NCBI GenBank assembly: GCA_964419335.1
Contig: CAYQOX010000013.1
Span: 1 to 64,000, forward strand
Length of the DNA stretch: 64,000 nucleotides
Direction of reading: 5' to 3'
DNA from: CAYQOX01 sp964419335
GTDB taxonomy: Bacteria > Hinthialibacterota > Hinthialibacteria > Hinthialibacterales > Hinthialibacteraceae
Positions 16,337-25,831 of this stretch are shown here, piece by piece. A program made the translations under genes and the position numbers. Below the pieces are notes generated by a model. The model worked only from the letters and a program-made list of their open reading frames with translations, did no database searches and had not been told where the DNA came from. The number at the start of each line of letters is the position of its first letter. Within the stretch, counting starts at the first letter, position 1.

Positions 16337-17359
16337 ATGGTAGGTACTGAGCGTATGAGTGAATCCCAAGTACACAAGAAAAATAAACATTATTACAAAA
16401 ACCTAGGCGCGTTTCGGAAAGAACTCAAAACAACGGTGCCCCAGGAGTTGCTGAAAGAACTACACCAGGCCAAGGCGTGGAAACATTTCGCTATCGTGGG
16501 TCGGCAAGTGCTCTTGGCAGCTTTGGCGATATGGATAGCACTACGGTATGAGGCGTGGTACCTTTGGCTGCCCTGTGCGGGGGTGTTGGGATTCGTTGTT
16601 TTTGACTTTACGGTGCTACTGCATGAGGTGGTGCATCGGGCGGTGTTTTCGAAAAAGCGTCCGAAACTCTATGTGATTTTGGGATGGCTCTATGCCCTGC
16701 CCAGCGGCATATCACGCACTCAGTTTACCCAATGGCACTTAGACCATCATGATGAACTAGGGTCGTGGACGGATGATCCAAAACGGGCGCATTTGACGCC
16801 AAAGATTAACAAACGCTGGTATAAGTTACTCTATATGACTCCGGCGTTATTTCCAATCTACTTTCGGGCGGCGGCGAAAGAGGCTTCCATCTATCCAGAA
16901 CATTTACAGAAGCAAATCGCAAAAGAACGCCAGATCACGATTCTGCTGCATCTGGCGATTATGGCTGCCCTGATTATATACGCGGGGCCATGGATATGGT
17001 TTAAGATTTACGCGGTCCCATATTTCTTCGTATTTCCTGTGGCGTTTACGATAAACCGGATGGGGCAGCATTATAATGTGAATCCTGAGGATATTGCCAA
17101 TTGGTCGACATTGATTAAAAGCCATTGGTTTTGGGATTTCGTGTATTTGTATTCCAACCTGCATTTAGAGCATCATTACTTTCCCGGGGTGCCTTGTTAT
17201 AACCTTCCCCGCCTGCAACAGGCCTTGCAGCCGCTCTATGATCGACATGGGATGCGATATGTCGGCTATGGGGAGATTCTTTATGGCTGGTTTGTGGAGA
17301 ACCGCGAACCCCATACGGATTGGTCGATGGAGGATTCCGCCGTTCAGGGTAAATCATAG
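16337..17359 (+). CDS. Membrane fatty acid desaturase
   Basis: This 340-residue integral membrane di-iron desaturase/hydroxylase has the three histidine boxes in order: HEVVH (about residue 95), HLDHH (about 133) and HLEHH (about 274). Hydrophobic helices sit between them (VLLAALAIWIAL, LWLPCAGVLGFVVFDFTVLL, LHLAIMAALIIYAGPWIW). It introduces a double bond or hydroxyl into acyl chains using O2, implying at least microaerobic life. ATG 16355 (residue 7, after GTAGGT) is an alternative start. It is the last gene of the plus-strand run starting at 10931. Confidence 0.88.
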   Translation: MVGTERMSESQVHKKNKHYYKNLGAFRKELKTTVPQELLKELHQAKAWKHFAIVGRQVLLAALAIWIALRYEAWYLWLPCAGVLGFVVFDFTVLLHEVVHRAVFSKKRPKLYVILGWLYALPSGISRTQFTQWHLDHHDELGSWTDDPKRAHLTPKINKRWYKLLYMTPALFPIYFRAAAKEASIYPEHLQKQIAKERQITILLHLAIMAALIIYAGPWIWFKIYAVPYFFVFPVAFTINRMGQHYNVNPEDIANWSTLIKSHWFWDFVYLYSNLHLEHHYFPGVPCYNLPRLQQALQPLYDRHGMRYVGYGEILYGWFVENREPHTDWSMEDSAVQGKS

Positions 17360-17382
17360 TTGAGATCGGATAAAGATTATTT

Positions 17383-17471
17383 GGATCGAAAAAAGTCATA
17401 GCTCTCATTTATAGAATCATGACATGTTTCCTTGTCGAGGTCTCAACAAGTACTCAAATACAGGATGAACC
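17383..17471. repeat. 228-bp repeat family, right-end fragment
   Basis: About 89 nt corresponding to the last ~90 nt of the copies at 30417-30644 and 58813-59039. It includes the GTCATAG segment, ATCATG.CATGTTT, and the conserved end AAGTACTCAAATACAGGATGA. The left part is missing. It lies upstream of ligA. Confidence 0.75.
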
Positions 17472-17679
17472 GATTTTTTCTCAGTACCTACGCAGCGTCT
17501 CATTTGATTGGGTTAATTTCTTCAAAAAATCACTATAAAATTTGATTGGAATCGAGTTTTCTACTATTCCTTCAGGACATGTGTTATGGTGGGAAATTCG
17601 ATGGCTCCGCTGCTCACCGGCGGTATTGGGGGCGTGAGGGTAAGGCGGAGTCTATGTCATCATGAATGGGAGTCGAGGC

Positions 17680-19686
17680 ATGAGTGATCCCGCCCGAGAA
17701 ATTGAACAACTGCGAGAGGCCATTCGTCATCACGAATACTTATATTATGTAAAGGCGCAACCAGAAATCAGCGATCAGGAATTTGATCAGCTGATGAAAA
17801 AATTGGAGCGCCTGGAGGAGAAATATCCTGTATACAAAACCCCCGATTCGCCTACTCAACGGGTAGGGGGGCAGCCGCTGGAGGGATTTGAACCGTTTCA
17901 GCACCGGCGGCTTATGCTGTCCATCAGCAATACGTATTCTGAAGGAGAATTGCGTGATTTTCACAGGCGGGTGATCAAGGAATTGGGGGATTCGCGTACG
18001 CAGTATATTGTTCAGCCCAAGGTGGATGGGGTGGCGATATCCCTGCACTACCGGAATGGGCAATATGAACGTGCAGTTACCCGCGGAGATGGTTACACAG
18101 GAGATGATGTAACTCAAAATGTGCGTACGATTCATTCACTACCGCTGCGGTTACGGGGAGAGAATCTTCCCGCTTTTCTGGATGTGCGGGGAGAAATTTA
18201 CATGCCAAATCAAGCTTTTGTGGCTATGAATCAAGAGCGGGAAGAGGACGGGTATTCTCCCTTTGCCAATCCAAGAAACGCTACCGCGGGAACGCTGAAA
18301 CTCTTAGATCCAGCGGAAGTGGCGAAACGCCCCTTGGATTTATTTGTTCATACTTTAGGAGAAATCGAAGGACAGAGGGTGGATGATGACTATCAGTTAA
18401 TGCAGACTCTGGAAGAATGGGGATTGAAAGTGGTGCCGGGATACACGCTGGGGGAGAGTATTGAGAGCGTGATTGAAGTGGCTGCGCAGTGGGATCAAAG
18501 GCGGCATGAGCTTGAATTTGAAGTCGATGGCTTGGTGATTAAGGTCAATTCTTATGCAGCGCGTGATGAGCTTGGCTTTACCTCGAAGAGTCCCCGGTGG
18601 GCCATCGCGTATAAATTCACGGCCGAGGAGGCTGAAACCACGCTGGAAAAGATCCAACTCAGCGTAGGACGAACGGGAACCATTACTCCGCGGGCGTTTT
18701 TGAAGCCAGTGTTGTTAGCGGGAACGACGATACGGCATGCTTCGCTGCACAATTTTGATGAGATTGAGCGGAAGGATATACGGGAAGGAGACCGGGTCAT
18801 CATCCAGAAGGGGGGAGAGATTATCCCCCAAGTGGTGAAGGTGGTAACAGAGAAGCGGGATGGGAGCCAAGTTCCGTTTCGTCCCGAAATGAAATGCCCT
18901 TCGTGTGGTGGGGACATTGTGCGTGAAGGGGAGGAGGTGGCCTATCGTTGTATTAATATAAACTGTCCTGATCAGTTGCGAAAACGAATTGAACATTTCG
19001 CCCAACGGAATGCTATGGATATTGATGGACTGGGGGAGAAACTGATTCAAGTGCTGGTGGATAAGCAATGGGTCACCCGGCTTTCCGACCTTTATCATTT
19101 AAACCATGAACAAATTGCTTCGTTGGAGCGTATGGGAGATAAATCCGCCCAAAATTTGTTGAATGGAATCGAGCGAAGTAAGCAACGTCCGTTGGACCGT
19201 TTTCTTTTTGCCTTAGGGATTCGTCATGTAGGGAATCACTTGGCGAGAGTGCTTTTGGAAGGACGCGAAAGTCTATGGGAACTAAAGGATGTGAGTGTAG
19301 AAGCGCTTAACGCGATTAATGAAGTGGGGCCCACTGTTGCGGAAAGTGTTTATAACTTTTTTCATGAAGAGAAGAATCTTGACGAATTGAAGCGGTTGGA
19401 GGAAGCGGGGATTCCCTTCGAGCGCCAAAGTGGTGCGAGTGAAGTGCAAGGAGATCAACGGCTGAGCGGGAAGGTTTTTGTGTTGACGGGTGCTTTAGAG
19501 AAGTACACCCGGGATGAAGCGGCGAAAAAGATCAGTCAAAAGGGGGGAAGAGTTTCGGGATCGGTCAGCCAAAACACGGATTATGTGATTGCAGGAGAAA
19601 AAGCTGGCTCGAAGAAAAACAAGGCAGAAAAGCTTGGGGTGCCGGTGCTTACGGAAGAAGAGTTTGAAAAACTATTGAATGACTAG
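17680..19686 (+). CDS. ligA: NAD-dependent DNA ligase
   Basis: LigA seals nicks in replication and repair using NAD+. The Ia domain is at the N-terminus, and the adenylation motif KVDG (about residue 113) lies in VQPKVDGVAISL. The OB fold follows, then the Cys4 zinc finger (CPSCGGDIV...CININCPDQ, about 406-430), helix-hairpin-helix repeats, and a C-terminal BRCT domain with VLTGALEKYTRDEA and DYVIAGEKAGSK. Length of 668-674 is standard. ATG 17680 is preceded by GGGAG at 8 nt; ATG 17662 is an in-frame alternative. It is transcribed alone; the upstream 300 nt contain a repeat fragment and AT-rich sequence. Confidence 0.97.
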   Translation: MSDPAREIEQLREAIRHHEYLYYVKAQPEISDQEFDQLMKKLERLEEKYPVYKTPDSPTQRVGGQPLEGFEPFQHRRLMLSISNTYSEGELRDFHRRVIKELGDSRTQYIVQPKVDGVAISLHYRNGQYERAVTRGDGYTGDDVTQNVRTIHSLPLRLRGENLPAFLDVRGEIYMPNQAFVAMNQEREEDGYSPFANPRNATAGTLKLLDPAEVAKRPLDLFVHTLGEIEGQRVDDDYQLMQTLEEWGLKVVPGYTLGESIESVIEVAAQWDQRRHELEFEVDGLVIKVNSYAARDELGFTSKSPRWAIAYKFTAEEAETTLEKIQLSVGRTGTITPRAFLKPVLLAGTTIRHASLHNFDEIERKDIREGDRVIIQKGGEIIPQVVKVVTEKRDGSQVPFRPEMKCPSCGGDIVREGEEVAYRCININCPDQLRKRIEHFAQRNAMDIDGLGEKLIQVLVDKQWVTRLSDLYHLNHEQIASLERMGDKSAQNLLNGIERSKQRPLDRFLFALGIRHVGNHLARVLLEGRESLWELKDVSVEALNAINEVGPTVAESVYNFFHEEKNLDELKRLEEAGIPFERQSGASEVQGDQRLSGKVFVLTGALEKYTRDEAAKKISQKGGRVSGSVSQNTDYVIAGEKAGSKKNKAEKLGVPVLTEEEFEKLLND

Positions 19687-19758
19687 CCGGTGAATTTGGC
19701 ATGGCTCCTGCTTTAGGTATAAGGAAAACGAGCAAATAAGAGCGTAAGGTTGGAAAAA

Positions 19759-21066
19759 ATGACCGATCCCCTATCCAATATTGGGCAGAATTTTCCTTCG
19801 GCAAGTCAAAGCCAGAATCCCTCGGCAAAGGGCAACTCCTCTTATAAAGGGAAGGATCTATCCTTTGAGAATGTCTTAAATCGGCAGCAATTGACGTCGG
19901 GACAGTTGAACTCGATGCGCCCCCCTGAAAACTTTCAATCTTCTACACAAACGGCCAATCAAAACATGAAAAATTCTAATGCCCCGAAGGATCCTTCCTC
20001 TTCGCTATTTAAATCTTATGCGGAATCGGGGAAAGAGTATGAAGATGAAATGCCAGAAGAATTATTAAAAATGTTTCAGCATATGCCTGAGGAGGTCCCG
20101 CAAGGGGAGGAGTTGAATCAAGCGATATTACAAAATCAAAAAGAATATAAGCAATTTAGAGAGGATATGGGGGATCAAGAAACGTCCACTGTTTCTATTC
20201 AGCCTAAAGGGAATTTACAAGAGAGTGATGGTGCTGCAAGCCAAGAGATGTCTCTGTCGAAAAAACCCCCGTCGGATGCTGTAGAAATGCATGCAGGGGC
20301 CCCTCCTGGACAAGCAGGAAATACTGGGGTTTCGTTTGGAGATTTCGCGTCCCAGCAGTCCATGCCGCCGAGTTCATCACAAACACAGCCGCAGACTTCG
20401 TTGAAAGCCGAGGAACGATCGCAGCCGGTTCCATCTTTTAACTCACTATTTGCATCAGCCCGCGAAGGTTCGACATCATCGGAAACGGGAGCGACGAGGG
20501 AATACGCTTTGCCCCAAGGAAATCAAATGCATCCAAAGGCGAATGGTGGTTCGCGGCAGGGTTTTCGGTCAAGTATGGTTCCGGAGAACTATCAATATAG
20601 GGGGGAGCAACAGGCTTCTACCAATGAGGGGATGAATCAAGTTTCGCCTGAACAATTCGCTTCGCAAGAAGCCAGGCCTACTTGGAATACCAATCCAACT
20701 CAAGTAAATATGGATGAAGAAATTGGAACGGATATTCATCGTCAAGAACAATATGAAATGAACCAAGAAGAAGGACCGACTGAATCCGTTGCCTCGTTTT
20801 TTAAGAATGTATTGAGTGGAATAACCTTCGGGGCTTATACGCCGAGTGGAGAACAAGCCCCAAAAAGTTTCACCGATCATGTGATTCACCCGTTTAAGAA
20901 GATTTGTTATGAGGCGCCTAAAGATCTCGTTTATGATTACCCGGCAAGCATGGTTCGTTTTGTGGGAGAAGGCCACCCTGAAGCGGGAGACTCAAAGAGT
21001 TCAGAGCAGAAGAGCCAGTTGGCGGGGTCCTCGTCCAAACCGTGGATGACAAAGCGATTTGGCTAA
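19759..21066 (+). CDS. Uncharacterised Gln/Ser/Asn-rich, mostly disordered protein
   Basis: A 435-residue ORF with no signal peptide or transmembrane helix and no family I recognise. Residues 1-340 are low complexity (SASQSQNPSA, PPSSSQTQPQTS), with short acidic stretches (EYEDEMPEELLKMFQHMPEE). The C-terminal about 80 residues look more ordered (SFFKNVLSGITFGAYTPSGE, ICYEAPKDLVYDYPASMVRF). ATG 19759 was chosen over TTG 19750 because AAGG overlaps the latter. It sits between ligA and tRNA-Ala; no functional link can be made. Confidence 0.6.
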   Translation: MTDPLSNIGQNFPSASQSQNPSAKGNSSYKGKDLSFENVLNRQQLTSGQLNSMRPPENFQSSTQTANQNMKNSNAPKDPSSSLFKSYAESGKEYEDEMPEELLKMFQHMPEEVPQGEELNQAILQNQKEYKQFREDMGDQETSTVSIQPKGNLQESDGAASQEMSLSKKPPSDAVEMHAGAPPGQAGNTGVSFGDFASQQSMPPSSSQTQPQTSLKAEERSQPVPSFNSLFASAREGSTSSETGATREYALPQGNQMHPKANGGSRQGFRSSMVPENYQYRGEQQASTNEGMNQVSPEQFASQEARPTWNTNPTQVNMDEEIGTDIHRQEQYEMNQEEGPTESVASFFKNVLSGITFGAYTPSGEQAPKSFTDHVIHPFKKICYEAPKDLVYDYPASMVRFVGEGHPEAGDSKSSEQKSQLAGSSSKPWMTKRFG

Positions 21067-21128
21067 AAGGTGGTGAATAAGGTTGGATGTTTTGGGAGAG
21101 GAAATTCTGAAGTGATGCTGGAAAAAAA

Positions 21129-21201
21129 TGGAGCACAAGGGATTCGAACCCTCGACCCCTACCTTGCGAAGGTAGTGCTCTCCCAGCTGAGCTAGTGCCC
21201 C
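21129..21201 (-). tRNA. tRNA-Ala (CGC)
   Basis: The minus strand folds into a full cloverleaf. The acceptor GGGGCAC pairs with GTGCTCC (one G-U), the D arm is AGCTCAGCTGGGAGAGC, the anticodon stem is CTACC/GGTAG with loop TTCGCAA (anticodon CGC), and the T arm contains GGTTCGAATCC. The discriminator is A; CCA is not encoded. 73 nt. Confidence 0.95.
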
Positions 21202-21297
21202 AATTACATTTTTTATTGTAACAGCGTTCTTCTTTTTATAAAGCCTTTATTTGGTGAAAAAGCGAATTCATAACGAATACGTTCAAAGCCGATTCCA

Positions 21298-22218
21298 TCA
21301 AGCACTTTGAGGATTCGCGCTTACAGCGCGAATGCCGGCAGTACCATCCAATTGTTCTTGAGGCATTCTCATTTGGTTGTAATACGTGTGATGAAGTAGA
21401 ATCTTGAGCATGTTGGGGAGTTCATTGCGTTCCACAATTTGGTCGATCATTCCATGTTCCAAGAGGAATTCGGCTTTTTGGAAACCGTCGGGCAATTGTT
21501 GACCGATGGTTTGTTCGATAACGCGGGGACCGGCGAAACCAATGAGGGCATTGGGTTCAGCGAGGATGATATCGCCTAGAGCGGCAAAGCTGGCGGCGAC
21601 GCCCCCCATGGTGGGATTGGCAATAATGGAAAGGTAAGGAATTCCCTGCTTTTTCAAGCGTCCAATCGCGGCGCTGGTTTTCGCCATTTGCATGAGGGAA
21701 AGCATCCCTTCGTGCATACGTGCCCCGCCGCCTCCGGTAGAAACGATGACCAATGGTAAACGATCATGGAGAGCCCGTTCGGCCGCGCGGGTAATTTTTT
21801 CGCCCACGACCGAGCCCATGCTACCGCCCATAAAGGCAAAATCCAAAACCCCGATAATGACTGGCATTTCGCAGATTTCGCCGCGGCCGGTCACCATGGC
21901 TTCGTAGCGTCCGGTTTTCTTTTGGGCTCGTTGTAATTTGCTGGCATAGCCTTCAAAATCGAGAGGGTCTTTGGAAGCAAGGTGAGAATCAAATTCTTCG
22001 AAGGTTCCTTCATCTAATAAATGGTATAAACGATCATTAACCGGAAAGGTGTAATAATGATCACATTTGGTACAAATATAATTGTTACGTTTGATTTCTT
22101 CGTTGGTTACATACTCGCCGCAGCCATCGCAAACACGCCATACACCGCTGGGTAAATCTTTTTTCTTTTCATTTTTCACGAGGGTGGTGAATTTGTTTTT
22201 CTTTTTAAACCAAACCAC
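21298..22218 (-). CDS. accD: Acetyl-CoA carboxylase carboxyltransferase subunit beta
   Basis: AccD pairs with AccA to transfer CO2 from carboxybiotin to acetyl-CoA, the first step of fatty acid synthesis. The N-terminal zinc ribbon is present (C30, C33, C49, C52: VCDGCGEY and ICTKCDHYY). The crotonase-like core contains GGSMGSVVGEKITRAAERAL, STGGGGARMHEG and NPTMGGVAASFA. Length 306 is typical. accA is not in the window. It is transcribed on the same strand as trpBA but 269 nt downstream of trpA, so it probably has its own promoter in the AT-rich gap. Confidence 0.96.
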   Translation of the reverse strand: MVWFKKKNKFTTLVKNEKKKDLPSGVWRVCDGCGEYVTNEEIKRNNYICTKCDHYYTFPVNDRLYHLLDEGTFEEFDSHLASKDPLDFEGYASKLQRAQKKTGRYEAMVTGRGEICEMPVIIGVLDFAFMGGSMGSVVGEKITRAAERALHDRLPLVIVSTGGGGARMHEGMLSLMQMAKTSAAIGRLKKQGIPYLSIIANPTMGGVAASFAALGDIILAEPNALIGFAGPRVIEQTIGQQLPDGFQKAEFLLEHGMIDQIVERNELPNMLKILLHHTYYNQMRMPQEQLDGTAGIRAVSANPQSA

Positions 22219-22487
22219 AAGCCTCCTCCTGTTCTCCTGATACGAGGTTTTAATGAGATCATGTTCATACTTTCTCCCAATTAGAAAGGCATAGAATCAA
22301 CAATTGAAGAGTAGAAACGAGAATTTTAATCATACCCTAACAAACAACACGTTACTATTTAACAAAATATTATTAAAAAAATCAACTCCAAAGATAGATT
22401 TTTTTTTAACTTATTTGTCACAAGCAGAAATCGGGGCAATTCAAAAAGAGACTTTTTAGAACGAAACGCAGTCAAATGGCCTTATTT
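22219..22487. other. AT-rich gap between accD and trpA
   Basis: This region contains long A/T runs (for example around 22365-22410) and is the likely place of the accD promoter on the minus strand. I could not find a convincing hairpin terminator for trpA. Confidence 0.4.
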
Positions 22488-23321
22488 TCATTTCTCTTTG
22501 CCATGCAAAACTTCGAGAAAAGGCCGTAAGAATTCAGCTACCGCGCGTTCCTGCATTTGGCTCGTTTCCTCTATCTTACGAACGATGGCACTCCCCATAA
22601 CGATCCCATCGGCAGATCGTGCGATTTGATAGGCTTGTTCAGGTTCAGAGACACCAAAACCTACGGCAATGGGGAGATCGGTTTTCGAACGAATGCGTTG
22701 GACCTTGTCTTTAAGATCTTGGGAAATATCTTTCCGTTCGCCCGTTACTCCTAATCGTGAGACATAATAGATAAACCCGCGTGCCTGTTTGAGAATAATG
22801 TCTAGACGATTCTCATCGCTGGTAGGAGCGACAAGGTAGATAAGGGCTATCCCGTACAAATCCAAGGCATTCGCAAAGGGATCACCTTCTTCAGGGGGCA
22901 GATCAGGAATAATAACACCATCCACGCCTGCGTGGAAGGCGTCTTTGGCGAATTTCTCAAGTCCGTAGTGATAGAATAGGTTGTAATAGGTCATAATGAC
23001 GATGGGTGTGTCGACATAGAGCCTCAACTCGCGGACGGAATTGAGAAGTTTCTTTAAGGTCAATCCTTGTTTGAGAGAGCGGAGGCCGGCCCGTTGAATT
23101 ACAGGGCCATCCGCGAGGGGATCGGAAAAGGGCATGCCCAATTCAATGAGATCGACTCCAATGCCGGACATGGTGCGAACGATCTTCTCGGTGACGCCCA
23201 GATCGGGATCGCCCGCCATAAGGTAGGCCACCAAGGCTTTCCCGCCTTGCTGTTGGCGCAGGCGAAAAGCGTTTTGAATGGCTGCGGCTCCACGCTGGAT
23301 AGCAAAAGCGTTTTCGTTCAT
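22488..23321 (-). CDS. trpA: Tryptophan synthase alpha chain
   Basis: TrpA cleaves indole-3-glycerol phosphate to indole and glyceraldehyde 3-phosphate, and channels indole to TrpB. The catalytic residues are visible: Glu60 in LIELGMPFSDP and Asp71 in LADGPVIQRA. The phosphate-binding region includes VGFGVSEPEQA and ADGIVMGSAIV. Length 277 is typical. Its start overlaps the trpB stop by 4 nt (ATGA), so the pair is coupled. No trpC, D, E or F gene is next to it, so the pathway is split in this genome. Confidence 0.97.
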   Translation of the reverse strand: MNENAFAIQRGAAAIQNAFRLRQQQGGKALVAYLMAGDPDLGVTEKIVRTMSGIGVDLIELGMPFSDPLADGPVIQRAGLRSLKQGLTLKKLLNSVRELRLYVDTPIVIMTYYNLFYHYGLEKFAKDAFHAGVDGVIIPDLPPEEGDPFANALDLYGIALIYLVAPTSDENRLDIILKQARGFIYYVSRLGVTGERKDISQDLKDKVQRIRSKTDLPIAVGFGVSEPEQAYQIARSADGIVMGSAIVRKIEETSQMQERAVAEFLRPFLEVLHGKEK

Positions 23322-24538
23322 TCAACCACTCCTTTCAAATGCTTGGAAGCGGATTCGACATCTTTATCGCCGCGCCCGGATAAATTAACGATGAGGATTT
23401 GATTGTTGGCTAAAGTGGGAGCGAGTTTTACGGTTTGGGCTACCGCATGAGAGGATTCAAGCGCGGGAATTATGCCCTCTTTGCGTGATAACAAGACGAA
23501 GGCTTGGAGTGCTTCTTCGTCGGTGACCGCGGTATATTCGCAGCGGCCGGTATCTTTGTAGAAACAGTGTTCGGGGCCAACGCCGGGATAATCCAAGCCG
23601 GCAGAGATGGAGTGGGTGGTGGAAATTTGACCATCTGGGTTTTGCATGAGATATCCTAAAGAGCCGTGAAGAACACCTAAGTGGCCGTCATTAAGGGGAG
23701 CGGAATGTTTGCCCGTTTCGAGCCCATAGCCGGCGGCTTCGACGCCAATAAAACGTACTTCTTGATCGTCGAAGAAAGGATGAAATAATCCCATCGCGTT
23801 ACTGCCCCCCCCCACACAGGCGATTAAATAATCGGGGAGTTTCCCTTCGCGTTCTTGGATTTGCTGGCGAGTTTCCTCGCCAATGACGGCTTGAAAAGTA
23901 CGAACCATCTTGGGGAAAGGATGGGGGCCAGCGACTGAGCCAATCACGTAGTGGGTATTCGCGACATTGGTGACCCAATCACGCATGGCTTCATTCATAG
24001 CGTCTTTTAAGGTGCGGGAACCACTGCCGACGGGAATCACCTCAGCGCCGAGAAGTTTCATGCGGAAAACGTTGAGGCGCTGACGTTCCATGTCTTCCTC
24101 GCCCATGTAGATGTGGCATTCAAGGCCGAAGTAAGCGGCGGTAGTGGCGGTGGCGACACCGTGTTGTCCCGCCCCGGTTTCAGCGATGATGCGTTTTTTG
24201 CCCATGCGCCAAGCGAGAAGTACCTGACCGAGGGTATTATTTACTTTGTGTGCCCCGGTATGGAGCAAATCTTCCCGTTTGAGATAAATGCGAGCCCCGC
24301 CGAGATGTTCAGTTAAGCGTTGGGCAAAGTAGAGATTGGTTGGCCGTCCCGCGTAATCACGAAGTAAACGATGAAATGCTTGTTGAAACTCGGGATCTTG
24401 ACTCTCACGTTCGTAGGTCTTCTCTAACTCAAGTAAGGCGGTCATTAACGTCTCAGGAACGAAACGTCCTCCATATTGACCAAATCGTCCGAGAGCATCG
24501 GGACGGGATTGGTTGGAAGCGGCTTGATTAAGAGCCAT
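23318..24538 (-). CDS. trpB: Tryptophan synthase beta chain
   Basis: TrpB is the PLP enzyme that joins indole and serine to make tryptophan. The PLP lysine (about residue 98) lies in HTGAHKVNNTLGQ, the phosphate loop is CVGGGSNAMG, and LKREDLLHTGAH is diagnostic of the TrpB1 type. Length of about 406 is typical. ATG 24538 gives MALNQAASNQ; an in-frame TTG two codons upstream (24544) sits better relative to GGGAG and may be the true start. It is the first gene of the trpBA pair. Confidence 0.97.
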   Translation of the reverse strand: MALNQAASNQSRPDALGRFGQYGGRFVPETLMTALLELEKTYERESQDPEFQQAFHRLLRDYAGRPTNLYFAQRLTEHLGGARIYLKREDLLHTGAHKVNNTLGQVLLAWRMGKKRIIAETGAGQHGVATATTAAYFGLECHIYMGEEDMERQRLNVFRMKLLGAEVIPVGSGSRTLKDAMNEAMRDWVTNVANTHYVIGSVAGPHPFPKMVRTFQAVIGEETRQQIQEREGKLPDYLIACVGGGSNAMGLFHPFFDDQEVRFIGVEAAGYGLETGKHSAPLNDGHLGVLHGSLGYLMQNPDGQISTTHSISAGLDYPGVGPEHCFYKDTGRCEYTAVTDEEALQAFVLLSRKEGIIPALESSHAVAQTVKLAPTLANNQILIVNLSGRGDKDVESASKHLKGVVE

Positions 24539-24544
24539 GAGCAA

Positions 24545-24880
24545 TTACGTCTCCCGTAAACTGTATTTAGTGTAAGTGGCGAAGGGATGTCAAATATTCG
24601 AACAAAAAATTTTGGATAACGTCCCTCTACGATATATTTTTTTACAAAAGCCATTACAAAAAAATATGATAGCCGGTAAGCTAGATAAGGGTAAGACTTT
24701 TCCCCTACTTCTATTCAAATTGGTAGTCTGGAGGTGAATCTTCTGCTTTGATTATTCAATTTTTCGGTTCGTGTTTTGAGGATGGAATGTTTTTTATGAC
24801 TCACTGACCGGGTGTGATCATTCTTAAGGTAAGACAATGCGATTTTCCCACAACAAACTATTGTAACAAGGTGATCCACG
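24545..24880. other. Divergent intergenic region trpB / methyltransferase
   Basis: 336 nt of AT-rich sequence between divergent genes, expected to carry both promoters. I see no clear attenuator, leader peptide with Trp codons, or T-box for trpBA, and no gene. Confidence 0.45.
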
Positions 24881-25645
24881 ATGAAATTTTATGACAAATT
24901 GGCTGAAATCTATGATTATTTTATTGATTGGCCGGAACGAATCAAAAAAGAAGATGCCTTTTTTCAGCACATTTTCCGAGAACGCATGGGGATGTCGATT
25001 CTGGATGTAGGATGCGGCACGGGAGGCCATTCCCTGCACTGGGGCGATGTTGGGTATAACGTGATTGGGATCGATAGTTCCAGTGAAATGATCCAATATG
25101 CCCAACGGATGGCCGAAGAGCGTGAGATTGATACCGAATTCCAGTGTATGAAGATGACCGATTTTTCCAACAAACTCCAAGTTCAGTTTGATACGATTGT
25201 GTGTGTGGGAAATACCCTTGCGCATTTGATTGAAAAAGAAACCATGCTGCGATTTTTCCAGGAATGTATTTCTTCGATGAAGATCACAAGCGCCGCGGTA
25301 TTTCACATATTGAATTATGATCTGATCCTGGAAAATAAACGTCGCGATTTTCCCGTGAAATCTTACAAGGAAGGCGATCATGAATATGTCTTTATGCGCT
25401 TTTATGATTACCTTTCCACCCATTTGGAATTCAATATGATTTACGCCATCAAGGATGAGAAGGGATGGCATTCGAAAAGTATGCAGATGATGCACCGTCC
25501 TTGGCGAAAAGAGGAATTGTTGGAATTAATGAAGGAAGCGGGATTCACGCATATCATGTGCTATGGGGGATACGATTTTAGTGAGTTTAATCCCAATAAG
25601 AGTACGGACTTGGTATTTGTATGTGAATTGGGTGATACCGAGTGA
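24881..25645 (+). CDS. Class I SAM-dependent methyltransferase
   Basis: This 254-residue protein has the Rossmann methyltransferase motif I ILDVGCGTGGHS (about residues 40-51), an acidic motif II (NVIGIDSS) and a motif III-like VQFDTIVCVGNTLAHL. It belongs to the methyltransferase-25/11 type, which acts on small molecules; the acceptor cannot be predicted. It starts MKFYDKLAEIYDYFIDWPER, typical of the group. It is a single gene, followed after 27 nt by a short repeat and then by the GH100-like gene. Confidence 0.85.
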   Translation: MKFYDKLAEIYDYFIDWPERIKKEDAFFQHIFRERMGMSILDVGCGTGGHSLHWGDVGYNVIGIDSSSEMIQYAQRMAEEREIDTEFQCMKMTDFSNKLQVQFDTIVCVGNTLAHLIEKETMLRFFQECISSMKITSAAVFHILNYDLILENKRRDFPVKSYKEGDHEYVFMRFYDYLSTHLEFNMIYAIKDEKGWHSKSMQMMHRPWRKEELLELMKEAGFTHIMCYGGYDFSEFNPNKSTDLVFVCELGDTE

Positions 25646-25672
25646 GGGAAGATGTTTTTGCGTTTGTAATGG

Positions 25673-25726
25673 CTGAATCATGATGGCCAGGATGGAAGGA
25701 TCTTGAGGATAACGGCCGGGATGGAT
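25673..25726. repeat. Short dispersed repeat, copy B
   Basis: Matches 1906-1959 at 46 of 54 positions. It lies about 105 nt upstream of the GH100-like gene and directly after the methyltransferase gene. Confidence 0.7.
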
Positions 25727-25831
25727 GAATCTCTTGTCCTTTTCCGGCTGTTTCTTTTTTTGTGTAAATAGTTTGATTACGGTATACTTTTTTTAATAAC
25801 GATTCACGAAAGCCAAGATACTAGTAAATCA

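Noticed and set aside
21129..21201. tRNA-Ala and tRNA-Arg considered as integration sites for a mobile island.
   Set aside because: No integrase, no direct repeat of the tRNA 3' end and no compositional break were seen near either.
24824..25495. Minus-strand 223-residue ORF over the methyltransferase.
   Set aside because: Antisense shadow of a methyltransferase with a clear SAM-binding motif.
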